A stretch of 64,000 bases of DNA from Strongylocentrotus droebachiensis (lineage: Eukaryota > Echinodermata > Echinoidea > Camarodonta > Strongylocentrotidae). This document shows positions 36,201 through 40,811 of this stretch, in pieces (position 1 is the first letter of the stretch; every line of letters starts with the position of its first letter). The translations under genes and the position numbers were made by a program. Location of the stretch: contig JAVYIG010005329.1 in the NCBI GenBank assembly GCA_035222895.1, forward strand, positions 1 through 64,000, written 5' to 3'. The notes beneath the pieces are model-generated. The model was not told the origin of the DNA and ran no database searches. It was given only the letters and a program-made list of their open reading frames with translations.

Positions 36201-37614
36201 ATTGAGCTGGGAAACATTTTAACCTGCGGTACCATGCCGGCGCTGCCTCCTGGGCATGGGTGTGCGTCACCCTGGACAGGGCCAGGCGCTGGCAAAAAAA
36301 ATGGCGTTCGAGTACGAGAAGTCGTACTCAAGTACATGTAGTTGTTAAAGTAGACACACAAAGAATCAAAAGTGTTTTGAATTGATGCAAAACTCATATC
36401 ATTGCGAAGGGGAAGCCTTACTGATCAAATACAACAACTCTCCTCTTCAAAATATGTTTGGGGCCCGTAATAATCAACTCTCAAAAATGTTAGTTTCGAG
36501 ATCCAGATTTTCTGCCTTCAGCCTTCAGCGGTCCTTTGTAGAGCGTCAATATTTGTGACGTCACACACGGGACACGGCTGGCTAGCTGCAGACTAATACA
36601 CGCGCGACTCCAGTAGGCGGCCGGTACTGAGCTGTTTGTTCAGTGTGTGACGTCACTATTCAGAGCTCACTACGCTTGTGTGTTTGGTTTACGTTCAGGG
36701 GCGTTCGGGGGTCTAAGAAGGGTCTTGAAAAATTGCATTATACGCCTTTCAATGATATCTATTCTATATGATTTCTCAGCAAATTATTCATGTTTTTCAA
36801 GAGAAAATCTTTCCATCCATATGTACATGTAATTTGTTCTAATTATTAGTTGTAGTGAATTTTTCTTTGTGTAGCTCCTTTAACAGTGCAAGTACTTGAG
36901 TATTTGACTACTCGTCGCAGCCTCAGTACAGTATGTGCAGCTTTTAATACTAGTGAAACTGTACTTGGTAAAAACCAACAAAAATCCGTCAGAAATATAC
37001 CTTCCATCTTCCCCGCTGGCATTAAGCATAGAACTTGTAGGCACCGTACATCCTGGTAAGGACCCAAAGGACTGATCATTGAGAGGAGATCCCGGCAGAA
37101 TCCCAGGAAAAACAGCTCCACTCATGTCTGATGATGACGATGATCCTCCCCTCAGTCCAGCACCACCAGATCCAGGTCCCGCTGGACTAGGACCAGGACT
37201 CAAGCTGCTCAGGTAGGACATACTGGGTGCGGAAGACGGGGATTGGAGGACAGACATGAGCGAAGGGGATTGATGCTCCCCTCCTGACGATGAGCTCCCG
37301 CCCCCTGCCCCGCCCGTTTGGCTCCCGTCTCTACCAGTTGCCAAGGGTATATCAATACCCCCACTGTTCGACAGTGATGGCGCTTCATGAGTCTGAGACT
37401 GCGGCGTGGAGGGCCGAGAGTCTGGCAACACCTGGATAGCCTCCTTTGAAAAGGATGAATTCCGACTGACTTGCCCTTCACTGGCTTCAACCGGATTTGT
37501 ACTGTTTGTGCTGGACGCAGGAACGTTGGCCAGGTCTATTAAACGATTTTGGCCGACGCTTCCGGTAGAGTCTCGTTTTGTAGAGCTTGGCCTGCTCCTC
37601 TGTGGGTTCGACAT
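3617..37614 (-). CDS. GRAMD1: GRAMD1/Aster sterol-transfer protein, whole gene (17 coding exons)
   Basis: Seen: 17 exons joined by GT-AG junctions give one phase-consistent 811-codon frame plus stop. Order: Ser/Gly/Pro-rich N-terminus (1-270), GRAM domain (about 276-394, with DYSCALQKDILVQGR and IPNAIQVSTD), FxFTSFMSREKSF and FRIWQNALLEQ, the WVHSNYGSDLG segment, acidic linker (400-497), VASt domain (about 500-670, with NVPYCDYFYVHT and GLVKNFIERN), Lys/Arg linker (680-700), one hydrophobic segment (about 726-747), and a short tail with MQKWRDIVDL. Known: Aster/GRAMD1 proteins are ER-anchored by the C-terminal helix. Their GRAM domain senses plasma-membrane phosphatidylserine and accessible cholesterol at ER contacts, and the VASt (ASTER) domain carries cholesterol. 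Vertebrate paralogues are about 660-740 residues, so this is slightly long, mainly at the N-terminus. One invertebrate gene may represent GRAMD1A/B/C. Exact junctions are by eye. Confidence 0.93.
4740..4785 (+). repeat. retroposon 3' end with short tandem tail
   Basis: GGATAATAAACTTCAAACTC runs into CAAACTCAAC repeats. Similar AATAAA plus short-repeat tails occur at 41383-41410 and, inverted, at 5985-6020, 9962-9990 and 53930-53960. This is typical of non-LTR retroposon 3' ends. Confidence 0.5.
4817..4930 (-). CDS. GRAMD1: GRAMD1 coding exon 16, end of transmembrane helix
   Basis: LAVLCVFNVSLFLQLKSLEE continues the membrane helix and matches the spacing of the vertebrate VILNMMLFYKLWMLE segment. 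SAEFVQKL follows before the donor GTAAGC. Acceptor TTGTGACAG. In a GRAMD1 protein this helix anchors the chain in the ER with a short luminal tail. Confidence 0.8.
4931..5865. other. GRAMD1 intron 15, nothing distinctive
   Basis: AT-rich intron with an AAAAAGAGAG run near 4940. No exon or recognisable element seen. Confidence 0.6.
5866..5911 (-). CDS. GRAMD1: GRAMD1 coding exon 15, start of transmembrane helix
   Basis: A 46-nt exon ending ...STMAFISI before a strong donor, GTAAGTAAGG. The acceptor is ACCAAACTCAG. Its phases (1 in, 2 out) complete a hydrophobic run with exon 16. Short, so identified by phase and hydrophobicity rather than residue identity. Confidence 0.72.
6170..7273. mobile_element. 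hAT-type DNA transposon remnant
   Basis: Ends CATACATGCCAAC (6170) and, inverted, GTTGGCATGTCTG (to 7273) form a short terminal inverted repeat beginning CA. The 6 bp CAATCA flanks both ends (6164-6169 and 7274-7279). Inside is a decayed BED-finger transposase on the minus strand (6500-6830), a GCGCGAAGCGCACATCA repeat (6208-6265) and a CG-rich right end with repeated CGGAAC motifs. A six-base duplication occurs in some hAT families. Confidence 0.7.
6500..6830 (-). pseudogene. broken BED zinc-finger (hAT-like) transposase N-terminus
   Basis: Minus-strand frames read ERFPFIRASTKGEEYVYCIY and, after a frameshift near 6700, GGGANDITRHLSNKKHK, then KTSKKLTSFF. The Cys pair and the spaced His pair (ITRH...KKHK) with a downstream LTSFF motif are typical of BED/ZMYM-type fingers heading hAT transposases. 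The frame dies shortly after, and no catalytic domain follows. Confidence 0.7.
7370..7410. repeat. CT microsatellite
   Basis: Pure (CT)n run, preceded by a C12 tract and (CA)n at 7287-7318. Confidence 0.85.
7416..7545 (-). repeat. tandem copy of GRAMD1 exon 14 3' half and donor
   Basis: Nearly identical to 7571-7695 at a period of 155 bp, from the TTACATGTAAACACC intron block through the GTTCGT donor into about 85 nt of exon. The exonic part has diverged (small indels), so it is not an intact alternative exon. Confidence 0.85.
7602..7742 (-). CDS. GRAMD1: GRAMD1 coding exon 14, basic linker before the membrane anchor
   Basis: Residues 670-717 with PPKKRKGKKRRSQ, the equivalent of the VRRRKRP cluster preceding the vertebrate anchor. 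Acceptor TTTCTTCAG. The donor CAG|GTTCGT is weak but is the only one that keeps phase 1 into exon 15. The 3' half plus donor is duplicated 155 bp downstream. Confidence 0.75.
8118..8600 (-). pseudogene. LINE reverse-transcriptase C-terminal fragment
   Basis: The minus frame reads RTRIRVLNCYIYPVLNMYGS, then ETWTLSSEKRLESCEMW, an in-frame stop, then IRQLKFMGHITRKEGLENL, GRRSRGRRMILWLDSL and NRELWNSMIAKV. This is the common tail of endonuclease/reverse-transcriptase polyproteins of non-LTR retrotransposons (RxGRQR...WxDSL region). 5'-truncated with one internal stop: dead. Confidence 0.82.
8638..8741 (-). CDS. GRAMD1: GRAMD1 coding exon 13, end of VASt domain
   Basis: Residues 635-670. FLKSALGLVKNFIERNVESG resembles the vertebrate RKQPWGLVKxFIEKNxxxG helix that closes the VASt pocket. 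Acceptor TTTTGCAG, donor GTAAAT. A LINE fragment starts within 40 bp downstream of the donor. Confidence 0.9.
8815..9830. repeat. GGCTCCCTGAAA repeat pair flanking an 850-bp segment
   Basis: The same roughly 75-bp block (CTCCCTGAAACCCCTGCGGG ... GAGGAGCCCGGCTGGCTCCCT) is at 8845-8910 and again at 9740-9800, in direct orientation. The unit is built of repeated GGCTCCCT/GGGAGCCC pieces. The interior holds no recognisable gene. Confidence 0.8.
9960..10255 (-). repeat. inverted tRNA-derived SINE-like fragment
   Basis: Read on the minus strand it has a B-box-like GGGTTCAAATCCC near 10245 and ends in an AAATG-repeat tail near 9965. The A-box is not clear. Confidence 0.4.
10346..10503. mobile_element. 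hairpin MITE, TGACAAATGACA family
   Basis: Termini GGGCATTTCACAAAG and TTTTGTGAAAGGCCC are inverted, and CCTGG flanks both ends. Relatives at 55005-55153 and 62425-62540 share the interior GCCTTTTTTCAATGACAAAT. It is inserted among the exon 12 tail copies. Confidence 0.8.
10500..10742 (-). repeat. 90-bp tandem copies of GRAMD1 exon 12 tail plus donor
   Basis: The exon end (TTAATCGAGAGCTGG...) recurs at 10653 and 10562 with period 90-91, with partial copies at 10500 and about 10313. The donor GT is kept (GTGAGTG at 10653, GTAAGTG at 10562). There is no acceptor within any copy. Confidence 0.88.
10743..10888 (-). CDS. GRAMD1: GRAMD1 coding exon 12, VASt domain
   Basis: Residues 587-635. EVYNKNVPYCDYFYVHT matches the VASt hallmark xVxxxDVPYxDYFYxxxRY; it is followed by SSRLR (vertebrate KSRLR). 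Acceptor TTTATTTTAG, donor GTAAGT. Its last 70 nt plus donor recur as a 90-bp tandem repeat in intron 12. Confidence 0.9.
11075..11260 (+). repeat. dispersed CTATATAGAGGG repeat family, copy 1
   Basis: About 170 bp containing ATCAGCTCTCAATTAA and CTATATAGAGGGCGCAAGTA. Other copies: 16385-16575 (inverted), 35052-35192 (inverted) and 59535-59735. Confidence 0.8.
11285..11403 (-). CDS. GRAMD1: GRAMD1 coding exon 11, VASt domain
   Basis: Residues 547-586 (WARHDSDRDKRKLSYVLHL...). It occupies the position of the vertebrate PWxxxExGxxSRVxxYTxxL strands. Acceptor TTCTTACAG, donor GTAAGT. The 5' half with its acceptor is duplicated about 230 bp upstream at 11571-11650. Confidence 0.87.
11505..11990. 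repeat. GA-rich tract with two pure (GA)n blocks
   Basis: (GA)n at 11515-11552 and 11813-11848, with purine-rich sequence to 11990 including a duplicated AGATATAAGAGTACAGAGAG. Lies in intron 10 of GRAMD1, so CT-rich in the transcript. Confidence 0.88.
11571..11660 (-). repeat. partial copy of GRAMD1 exon 11 with acceptor
   Basis: The first 70 nt of exon 11, with the CCTACAG acceptor and about 25 nt of intron, are repeated about 230 bp upstream of the true exon. The copy then runs off into unrelated sequence without a donor at the matching position. Confidence 0.82.
12046..12192 (-). CDS. GRAMD1: GRAMD1 coding exon 10, start of VASt domain
   Basis: Residues 498-547. KEIINETFNIPVDRLFTAL, then HPFCKKFLEYRKCT, matches the vertebrate xxVNExFxFSVDKLYDLLFxxSPFxRDFxExR start of the VASt/ASTER lipid-binding domain. 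Acceptor TCTCAG, donor GTAAAC. Confidence 0.9.
12266..12675 (-). repeat. 390-bp dispersed repeat (AACAATGTTAAATCTGAGAT family)
   Basis: Inverted relative to copies at 17957-18343 and 60596-60979; a truncated copy is at 33830-33950. Marker words: ACGGCCCTACGTGTTATCAG and GACTGACCTAAAGG. No coding frame is shared between copies. Confidence 0.85.
12892..13000 (-). CDS. GRAMD1: GRAMD1 coding exon 9, linker
   Basis: Residues 462-498, acidic (DESQTDDGDG...), joining the GRAM and VASt domains. The acceptor is TTTTTTAAG and the donor GTAAGA. It is poorly conserved in the family, so support comes from phase continuity (0 in, 1 out) and splice sites. Confidence 0.75.
13383..13921 (-). repeat. 160-bp tandem copies of GRAMD1 exon 8 tail plus donor
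   Basis: The donor-bearing unit starts at 13921 (true exon), 13761 and 13601, an exact 160-bp period. A fourth, older copy at 13383-13560 is split by a SINE-like insertion. Each unit has about 25 codons of exon 8 and 85 nt of intron. Copies at 13761 and 13601 keep the donor and the frame of DISESLGSEDQSYDEVF. Confidence 0.9.
13922..14122 (-). CDS. GRAMD1: GRAMD1 coding exon 8, post-GRAM acidic linker
   Basis: Residues 395-461. WSWVHSNYGSDLG matches the conserved WxxVHQCYGNELG of the family; an Asp/Glu/Ser-rich linker follows. Acceptor TTTGTTAG, donor GTTAGT. Reading through the donor stays open for about 20 codons before a stop, so intron retention would give a truncated GRAM-only product. 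The 3' third of the exon is tandemly copied in the downstream intron at 13761 and 13601. Confidence 0.88.
14283..14578. mobile_element. hairpin MITE
   Basis: Arms of about 75 bp: CTAGAGGGCGATATTTAATT near 14292 and its reverse complement near 14555. TGGACAACTCTCCAT lies in the left arm. Sits in GRAMD1 intron 7. Confidence 0.88.
15098..15178 (-). CDS. GRAMD1: GRAMD1 coding exon 7, end of GRAM domain
   Basis: Residues 368-394: FFFTSFMSREKSF, then FRIWQNALLEQ. This equals the vertebrate HFFTSFxxRDRxYxxxFRLWQNALLEK block. Acceptor CTGTTCAG, donor GTCAGT. Confidence 0.92.
15284..15569. mobile_element. hairpin MITE, ATCGACTTTAAGTTGGAC family
   Basis: Termini TGCTTCACAAAGACTAAG and CTTAGTCTTTGTGAAACA inverted, with TTGGACTTAACTATGGCAG mirrored inside. 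Other copies: 26302-26585, 27776-28091, 57208-57611. Confidence 0.88.
15866..16340 (+). repeat. 500-bp dispersed repeat shared with IFT46 intron 4
   Basis: Matches 53739-54412 over most of its length (words: AGATTACAATAATAT, GACTTTGCATTAATT, CAGCTTTCCATTG). It may be an old unclassified transposon. The IFT46 copy is interrupted by a retroposon 3' end. Confidence 0.78.
16385..16575 (-). repeat. CTATATAGAGGG repeat family, copy 2
   Basis: Inverted relative to 11075-11260, ending close to GRAMD1 exon 6. Confidence 0.75.
16601..16696 (-). CDS. GRAMD1: GRAMD1 coding exon 6, GRAM domain
   Basis: Residues 336-367 (LTIRFKDVTAITKERTIRF, then IPNAIQVSTDSEK). The DVxxxTKExTxxxIPNAIQV pattern is the diagnostic second half of the Aster GRAM domain. 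Acceptor TATTTCAG, donor GTAAGA, phase 0 on both sides. Confidence 0.93.
16954..17110 (+). repeat. tRNA-derived SINE
   Basis: An A-box-like TAGCTCAGTCGGTAGAGC (16962) and a B-box-like GGTTCGAAACC (17006-17016) are at tRNA spacing. The acceptor stem does not pair well and an unrelated tail follows, so this is a retroposon head and not a tRNA gene. Confidence 0.75.
17130..17412 (-). repeat. degenerate copies of the GRAMD1 exon 5 end
   Basis: CCACTGTTTTCCATTTGAA at 17139 and 17389 mirrors the true exon end CCACAGTTTCCCATTTGAA (18510). The copies share the AATGCACA context on the intron side. A weaker piece (GCATAGAAGCACAA) is at 16862. Confidence 0.7.
17957..18343 (+). repeat. AACAATGTTAAATCTGAGAT family, copy 2
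   Basis: About 390 bp, same orientation as the copy at 60596. Confidence 0.82.
18511..18614 (-). CDS. GRAMD1: GRAMD1 coding exon 5, GRAM domain core
   Basis: Residues 301-335. The signature DYSCALQKDILVQGR followed by MFITEGWLCFYANIF is close to the vertebrate DYSCALQRDILLQGR segment. Acceptor GTCGTACAG, donor GTAAGT. Degenerate copies of this exon's end occur in intron 5 near 17132 and 17390. Confidence 0.94.
19444..19528 (-). CDS. GRAMD1: GRAMD1 coding exon 4, start of GRAM domain
   Basis: Residues 273-301: VLASTYKSKCEEFRKLFK then TIPSNERLLM, the first strands of the GRAM domain (vertebrate counterpart YKxRxEDFRKLFKxLPxxERL). Acceptor TTCTTACAG, donor GTATGT. The 1-kb GA tract lies just outside the acceptor. 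Confidence 0.92.
19550..20660. repeat. 1.1-kb purine-rich (GA/GGA) minisatellite
   Basis: Almost all purine on the plus strand. It contains about 100-130 bp higher-order units beginning GGGAAGAGAGACAAAATAGA with a shared GATTATA/GATATTATA break (19800, 19865, 19990, 20130, 20265, 20415). It abuts the acceptor side of GRAMD1 exon 4. Confidence 0.92.
20661..21240. other. GRAMD1 intron 3 segment, no clear feature
   Basis: AT-rich. A 75-nt open minus segment at 21045-21118 with a CAG|GTGAAA edge was considered as an exon and not accepted. Confidence 0.4.
21256..21482 (+). CDS. possible orphan terminal exon on the plus strand
   Basis: Starts after TTTCTTACAG and stays open for 74 codons to TAA at 21480. 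The content is Lys/Glu/Gln-rich and helical (IESEKIQAAKSRQKLEVI..., ARVYQSNNAFKEKI), with no family recognised. Nested in GRAMD1 intron 3 on the opposite strand. No partner exon was found upstream, so it may be a gene relic or chance. Confidence 0.22.
21997..22254. repeat. tandem duplication, unit about 135 bp
   Basis: CATGGCTAGCCAGCTGGCAA begins at 21999 and again at 22134. Both units run through TTCTGATTGGTTA/TTCTAATTGGTTA to CATATTCATGACCAA. Confidence 0.9.
22985..23350 (+). repeat. dispersed repeat, AAAGATGTATATGGGACTA family
   Basis: Shared with 24190-24600 and 51385-51690, and partly with 19196-19225. The copy here lies in a 158-codon open frame starting at 22746, but the frame is broken in the others. 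Shared words: AGGCGGTTTCC and TTGGCCCAGT. Confidence 0.8.
23870..23945 (+). repeat. ATA microsatellite with AGCGCTTTACAAAT duplication
   Basis: (AAT)n followed by two copies of AGCGCTTTACAAAT, a motif seen at SINE tails in this window (also 13450, 26637 and 6104 in variant form). Confidence 0.65.
24190..24600 (+). repeat. AAAGATGTATATGGGACTA family, copy 2
   Basis: Direct copy of 22985-23350 with small deletions and stop codons. Confidence 0.8.
24745..24930. mobile_element. short hairpin element
   Basis: AGTCTGCAAGCACAGACCC (24751) pairs imperfectly with the inverted GGGTTTGTGCCTGCAGACT (24899). The left end is also found at 33705-33823. Confidence 0.65.
25256..25381. mobile_element. short hairpin MITE
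   Basis: ACAGTAATGCTTGAAATAAA with GTAGAC, and the inverted GTCTACTTTACTTCAAGC then AATACAGT. Confidence 0.75.
26302..26585. mobile_element. hairpin MITE, ATCGACTTTAAGTTGGAC family, copy 2
   Basis: CCAGG-GCGTGTTTCACAAAG at the left and CTTTGTGAAACACCTC-CCAG at the right, with mirrored interiors. Closely resembles 15284-15569. Confidence 0.88.
26637..26680 (+). repeat. SINE 3' tail with ATT repeat
   Basis: GATATGTGCGCTAAACC followed by (ATT)n immediately before the GRAMD1 exon 3 donor. Confidence 0.5.
26695..26857 (-). CDS. GRAMD1: GRAMD1 coding exon 3
   Basis: Residues 218-272, ending in a Lys-rich stretch (KSAKKKPKSSPWYS) that matches the basic SxWYxVLSPTYK region preceding the GRAM domain in vertebrate GRAMD1. 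The acceptor CACCACAG directly abuts a long GA tract (CT in the transcript). Donor GTAAGT. Confidence 0.87.
26862..27290. repeat. 430-bp GA tract at the GRAMD1 exon 3 acceptor
   Basis: Nearly continuous purine on the plus strand with several pure (GA)n blocks. In the GRAMD1 transcript it is a 430-nt pyrimidine run ending at the exon 3 AG. Confidence 0.92.
27776..28091. mobile_element. hairpin MITE, ATCGACTTTAAGTTGGAC family, copy 3
   Basis: A poly-G run replaces the left tip. The right tip is CTTTGCGAAACACCCCCAG. Interior mirrored. Confidence 0.82.
28120..28570. repeat. dispersed ACATGT microsatellite
   Basis: Scattered TACATGTACATGTA blocks, self-complementary. Comparable blocks at 30615-30660, 31270-31320, 35378-35450 and 37805-37850. 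Confidence 0.7.
29085..29590 (-). repeat. 500-bp dispersed repeat (TACAAAGTTTTGG family)
   Basis: Reverse complement of 55240-55735 along its length (CTCAAGGTCAAGATATTAAT versus inverted, AATCGACCGATTAG). A shorter piece is at 30220-30320. Large for a MITE; no coding frame conserved. Confidence 0.85.
31320..31880. repeat. duplicated AT-rich segment
   Basis: 31320-31600 (ATGTAATTACTTGGAAGTCA ...) recurs at 31638-31870 with small indels, ending in CTACTAGC(C/T)GCTAC. Confidence 0.8.
32180..32640. repeat. tandem array, unit about 140-150 bp
   Basis: Three to four degenerate units, each with ACTGTAATTTCAGG, CCAGAAAATATTGAAAAAT and AATCATTTGTGGGCAAGC. Confidence 0.78.
32641..33700. other. GRAMD1 intron 2 segment, nothing assignable
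   Basis: Short open frames near 33290-33520 are not supported by splice sites or residue patterns. An ATATCTTGGGCTAG/ATATCTTGAGCTCG motif repeats without a clear family. Confidence 0.5.
34078..34116 (-). CDS. GRAMD1: GRAMD1 coding exon 2
   Basis: A 39-nt micro-exon (SKEDDSIKSEPP) bounded by TGATTTAG and GTAAGG. Phase 2 in and phase 2 out match exons 1 and 3. The acidic/basic content continues the disordered N-terminus. As a micro-exon it could be alternatively spliced; removing it keeps the frame (13 codons). Confidence 0.78.
35869..36069. mobile_element. long-arm hairpin MITE
   Basis: Arms of about 90 bp: GAGACGGACCTGG (35916) with CCGTAGTAGTATGGTGGTGG, mirrored by CCACCACCATACTACAACGG with CCAGGTCCGTCTACG. 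The loop is only about 25 bp of A-rich DNA. Confidence 0.92.
36553..36657. promoter_or_regulatory. inverted pair of CRE (TGACGTCA) sites
   Basis: GTGACGTCACACAC at 36555 and its exact reverse complement ending at 36657 enclose perfect TGACGTCA palindromes at 36556-36563 and 36648-36655. Located in intron 1, about 350 bp after GRAMD1 exon 1. CREB/ATF-class proteins bind this octamer; no activity is shown here. Confidence 0.5.
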
Positions 37615-37636
37615 TCTGAAGTTCGGAATCAGTTGT
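37001..37636 (-). CDS. GRAMD1: GRAMD1 coding exon 1 (start codon at 37614)
   Basis: Residues 1-205, rich in Ser, Gly and Pro, without a recognised domain. A CTATTTTCAG acceptor ends at 37637, so the ATG at 37614 lies 22 nt inside the exon and a 5' UTR exon must lie upstream. The donor after GATGGAAG at 37000 is GTATAT. The start MSNPQRSRP is preferred over the upstream Met at 37653, because that Met lies before the acceptor. Confidence 0.85.
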
Positions 37637-38099
37637 CTGAAAATAGAGGACAAAATTTAGTTATATTTAGCTACATGTACATGTACTAGTGATCAAAATG
37701 TTGTTTTTCTCACAAAAAAAGAAAACTGATTTCTAGATATAAAATTAATGGTAAATTTTGTCAACATGAAACTGCTAGCATTTTTGGTTAAAGATAACAC
37801 AATGTCTGGGTATGTACATGTACATGTAGTACATGTACAGTACGTACAGATGCCATGTGCGACATGCAACATAGAAATATGAATTTCTGATATATTCATT
37901 CAATAATTATTGGAATTCTTGTTGGAAATAGTGTTGTGGGTTGTTTAATTTGTGATCAATGAGTGAATTGCGAAATTGGCGACAATAAAACCTCCACGAA
38001 AATAACTGCTTATACAATCTTTTAATTTCTTTTTCAAATTTAAAAAATGACACCACCGCCTCTCTTAGTTGTGAAGAATAGGCTACAGTTCTTATTTAT

Positions 38100-38660
38100 A
38101 GTCTAAGAGGCTGTTCACACCATCTAAGAGGCGGTTCACACCGGCAGAGATAGCGCGGTCTAGCTAGACCGCGCTATCTTTGCGGTGTGGAAGGTACAAC
38201 GTCGTTTCGGTCCACTCAACAGCGAGCCACGGCGAGCCAAAACGGCGTGCCACTTGAGCACCTCTTGGGGGTGGTCCACGAGAGAGAGAGCGCGGTCTAG
38301 CGCGCGCTAGACCGCGCTATCTCTGCCGGTGTGAACCCGAGCTACGATAGCACGCTGGAAGTCATCGTTCTACACGCGGGGAATTTTATACTCATTCTAT
38401 TTTGGTGCGATCTGAATCTGAATCGGTACAACTCAACACTTCGGGTTCGTAATAGCGCGCAAAATCTTTAACCGCTCTGACCTCATGACGTCACGCGTCA
38501 TGGCAACAGGACCTCTCAAAAAAGGGGGTGCTACGATAGACCGCGCTATCTCACTGCGGTGTGGATCCGGCGAATGCCAATGGGCGGACCGTGGATCGCG
38601 CTACGATAGCGCGATCCATGGTCCGCCCACGGTCCCCCCTTGCGGTGTGAACACGCCCTT
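38100..38660. mobile_element. CG-rich compound hairpin element
   Basis: Repeated inverted words AGATAGCGCGGTCTAGC / GCTAGACCGCGCTATCT and TGCCGGTGTGAACCCG / GCGGTTCACACCGGCA at five or more places. A TGACGTCA lies at 38486-38493. Termini read GGCTGTTCACACC and GGTGTGAACACGCC. Confidence 0.85.
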
Positions 38661-38740
38661 TATATTCTCACTTGAATTTAATGAGATTTTTTGGCAAACT
38701 TAATCTTTTGAATATTAACATAAATTAAAAGTCATAAGCG

Positions 38741-39154
38741 GTAAGGGCGCTGGTCCAAAAATAAGGATTGTCCGCATGAGCGAAGATTGTTTCAATAAAA
38801 GCGGACAGACGCATCCTAAAAAATTTAATGATAAATCCTTATTTCCGATCCGCGCGTTGGCGATAACTGATTCCTCGATGATGCTCCTTCATGCATAAAT
38901 TCACATTCACTTTGCACTGAGATTTTCATGTTATGAACGATAAATCCTCTGATCCTGGGGGCATTTTATTACGCACAATCCGTTTTTCGCATTTCCAGCG
39001 CACGGATCAGGAACACTACAACCGCAAAGCGCCAAAGAAAAAAATGTCTGAATTTTTGTGGACGATCATTATTTTTAGGACTTGATTTGTCCGCGTTTAT
39101 GAGGATTATCCTCGTTGATGAGGACGATCTTCATTCGCGGACCAGTGCCCCTAC
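38741..39154. mobile_element. MITE with GGGGCGCTGGTCC ends
   Basis: Left GTAAGGGCGCTGGTCC, right GGACCAGTGCCCCTAC, flanked by TA. Subterminal AGGATTGTCCGC/GAGGACGATC repeats. A solo left end occurs at 50761-50815. Confidence 0.82.
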
Positions 39155-39224
39155 TGTCTGTACTGATAGGGAATTCCAAGTCCGATGAGAACTAACTTCA
39201 CGCACGGAGATTAACAATAACACA

Positions 39225-40005
39225 TAGGGTAGAGTGCCCAATATTCGGTCACTTAAGGGGAAATCACTAATATTTTGAATTCTTACCTCTTTTATTTGGC
39301 AATCTACCCATCAAAAGAAAAGAAATTTATTCCTCTAACAGGATTTTATAGTCACTTAAAATATAGAATAATGATAAGCAAAATACTTCCGAAAGAAGAC
39401 GGAGCATTTTTCTGCCCAGAATTCGGTCGCGCCGATTAGCATGATTAGAATTCGGTCACGCGATTTGTGCGTGGTATCTCCGTTGCCAAGGAGCGAAGCG
39501 TATTTGCGCACTATTTTCACACAATTGCGCGATAAAGCACTGAATGTCAATGCGTTGACCGAATACTGGCCGAGCGATACCGCATGGCAAGGGTATCGTA
39601 TAAATACCTCTCGCACATCGGCAAGTGCGTCATTTGCAAATTCACTGCGATGGAGTGAACACGGAAGTGATTCTCTTCACACACTGACACACATACTAAA
39701 TTCATTGCGACAGCACACACAGTTGTTTCGCAATAGACTTCTACATATGGCTATGCATGTTAGCTCATGTGCTAAGAGAACGCGGAAGTGCAGAAAGTTG
39801 TGCGACACTGACCAATTTCGAGCTAAGTTGGAGATCTTTCCGGGGCCCTAAATCTGATTTAATTTTGAGAGTTAAGAAAAGTTGTTCAGATGCCTGATTT
39901 GTGCAAGTTTCGTGGCTCTTAAATACTTTTCAAATTGTTACAGCTGTTGAAACAGCTGTCTGACCGAATACTGGGAATGGACCGAATACTGGGCGCGCTA
40001 CCCTA
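39225..40005. mobile_element. 780-bp element with TTCGGTC repeats
   Basis: Ends TAGGGTAGAGTGCCCAATA and, inverted, TACTGGGCGCGCTACCCTA, with a TA at each tip. The word ATTCGGTC or its complement GACCGAAT occurs six or more times inside, mostly near the ends. A 136-codon open frame at 39441 has no recognisable domain. Confidence 0.78.
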
Positions 40006-40578
40006 ACACTACAGCGGATTTATAAAAAAATGTGATCCATCAAAAACAATTAGGTACCCGGTAGACAAATTCATAATTTGCAAGGCAAGATATCATAAAA
40101 TTAGTCGGTACCACTTATTACTTACAATTTTGAGTATATCTGCTCTAAAAATGAAGATATCCAGACCCTTATTGTTATTGGTAAGTTAGTATATTTTTGG
40201 AACAGACGCGATTTTTTAAATGACCGCAAAGTTTGCCCATCTTTTGTCAATATTTTCACAATTTCATACCCGATTCCAGAGAAAATTCCCTCTGTAGGTA
40301 ATTTTATGTTCCTCTTTCCATTGGTGTTATCAGATTTTCAAAATCTTAACAATTTTTTGAGATAGCGATCTATGTTCACACCGCCATACAGCTCCCTACA
40401 CTGTATTAGTTGTGAGCTGTGCAGTGCACACTAACTGTTATACAAATGTTTTGCTGCAATGCAATTTCCCAATTGCCAGCGAATAAACCTTACAAAATTA
40501 TACAATTTAAAAAGTAAATAACACTTAGATTCGACGATTTTGTGAATTTATTGTGAACCATACTGATTCCTTACATAC

Positions 40579-40700
40579 CTCAGCTATTGAAATCTTGCTT
40601 TTGGGTCCATGAATGATTTGTAGCGAGGAATTAGCAGGAATCCTACGTCCGTTTTTACCTAAAATATTCGGTTTCTTCGACGATGACCTTCATAGTTGTT
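40579..40700 (-). other. possible GRAMD1 5' UTR exon
   Basis: A strong donor (GCTGAG|GTATGTAAGG on the minus strand) lies at 40578. The sequence before it carries a short upstream frame (MDPKARFQ then TAG). Spliced to 37636, that TAG falls in frame with the GRAMD1 start, so the start at 37614 would stand. The 5' boundary is not visible. Other candidate donors exist near 39286. Confidence 0.3.
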
Positions 40701-40811
40701 CTCGTTGTATAATCTCGTTAGTTCATGGTGAGATTTTCAACGAGACAGTGAAGAGCTTTTTTTTTCGGTAGTACAGGAATGTTGGGGTGGGGTGCACTAA
40801 GTTGTATTCTT

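Noticed and set aside
36059-36397. 112-codon minus frame
   Set aside because: No splice support or recognisable pattern; overlaps the edge of a hairpin element.
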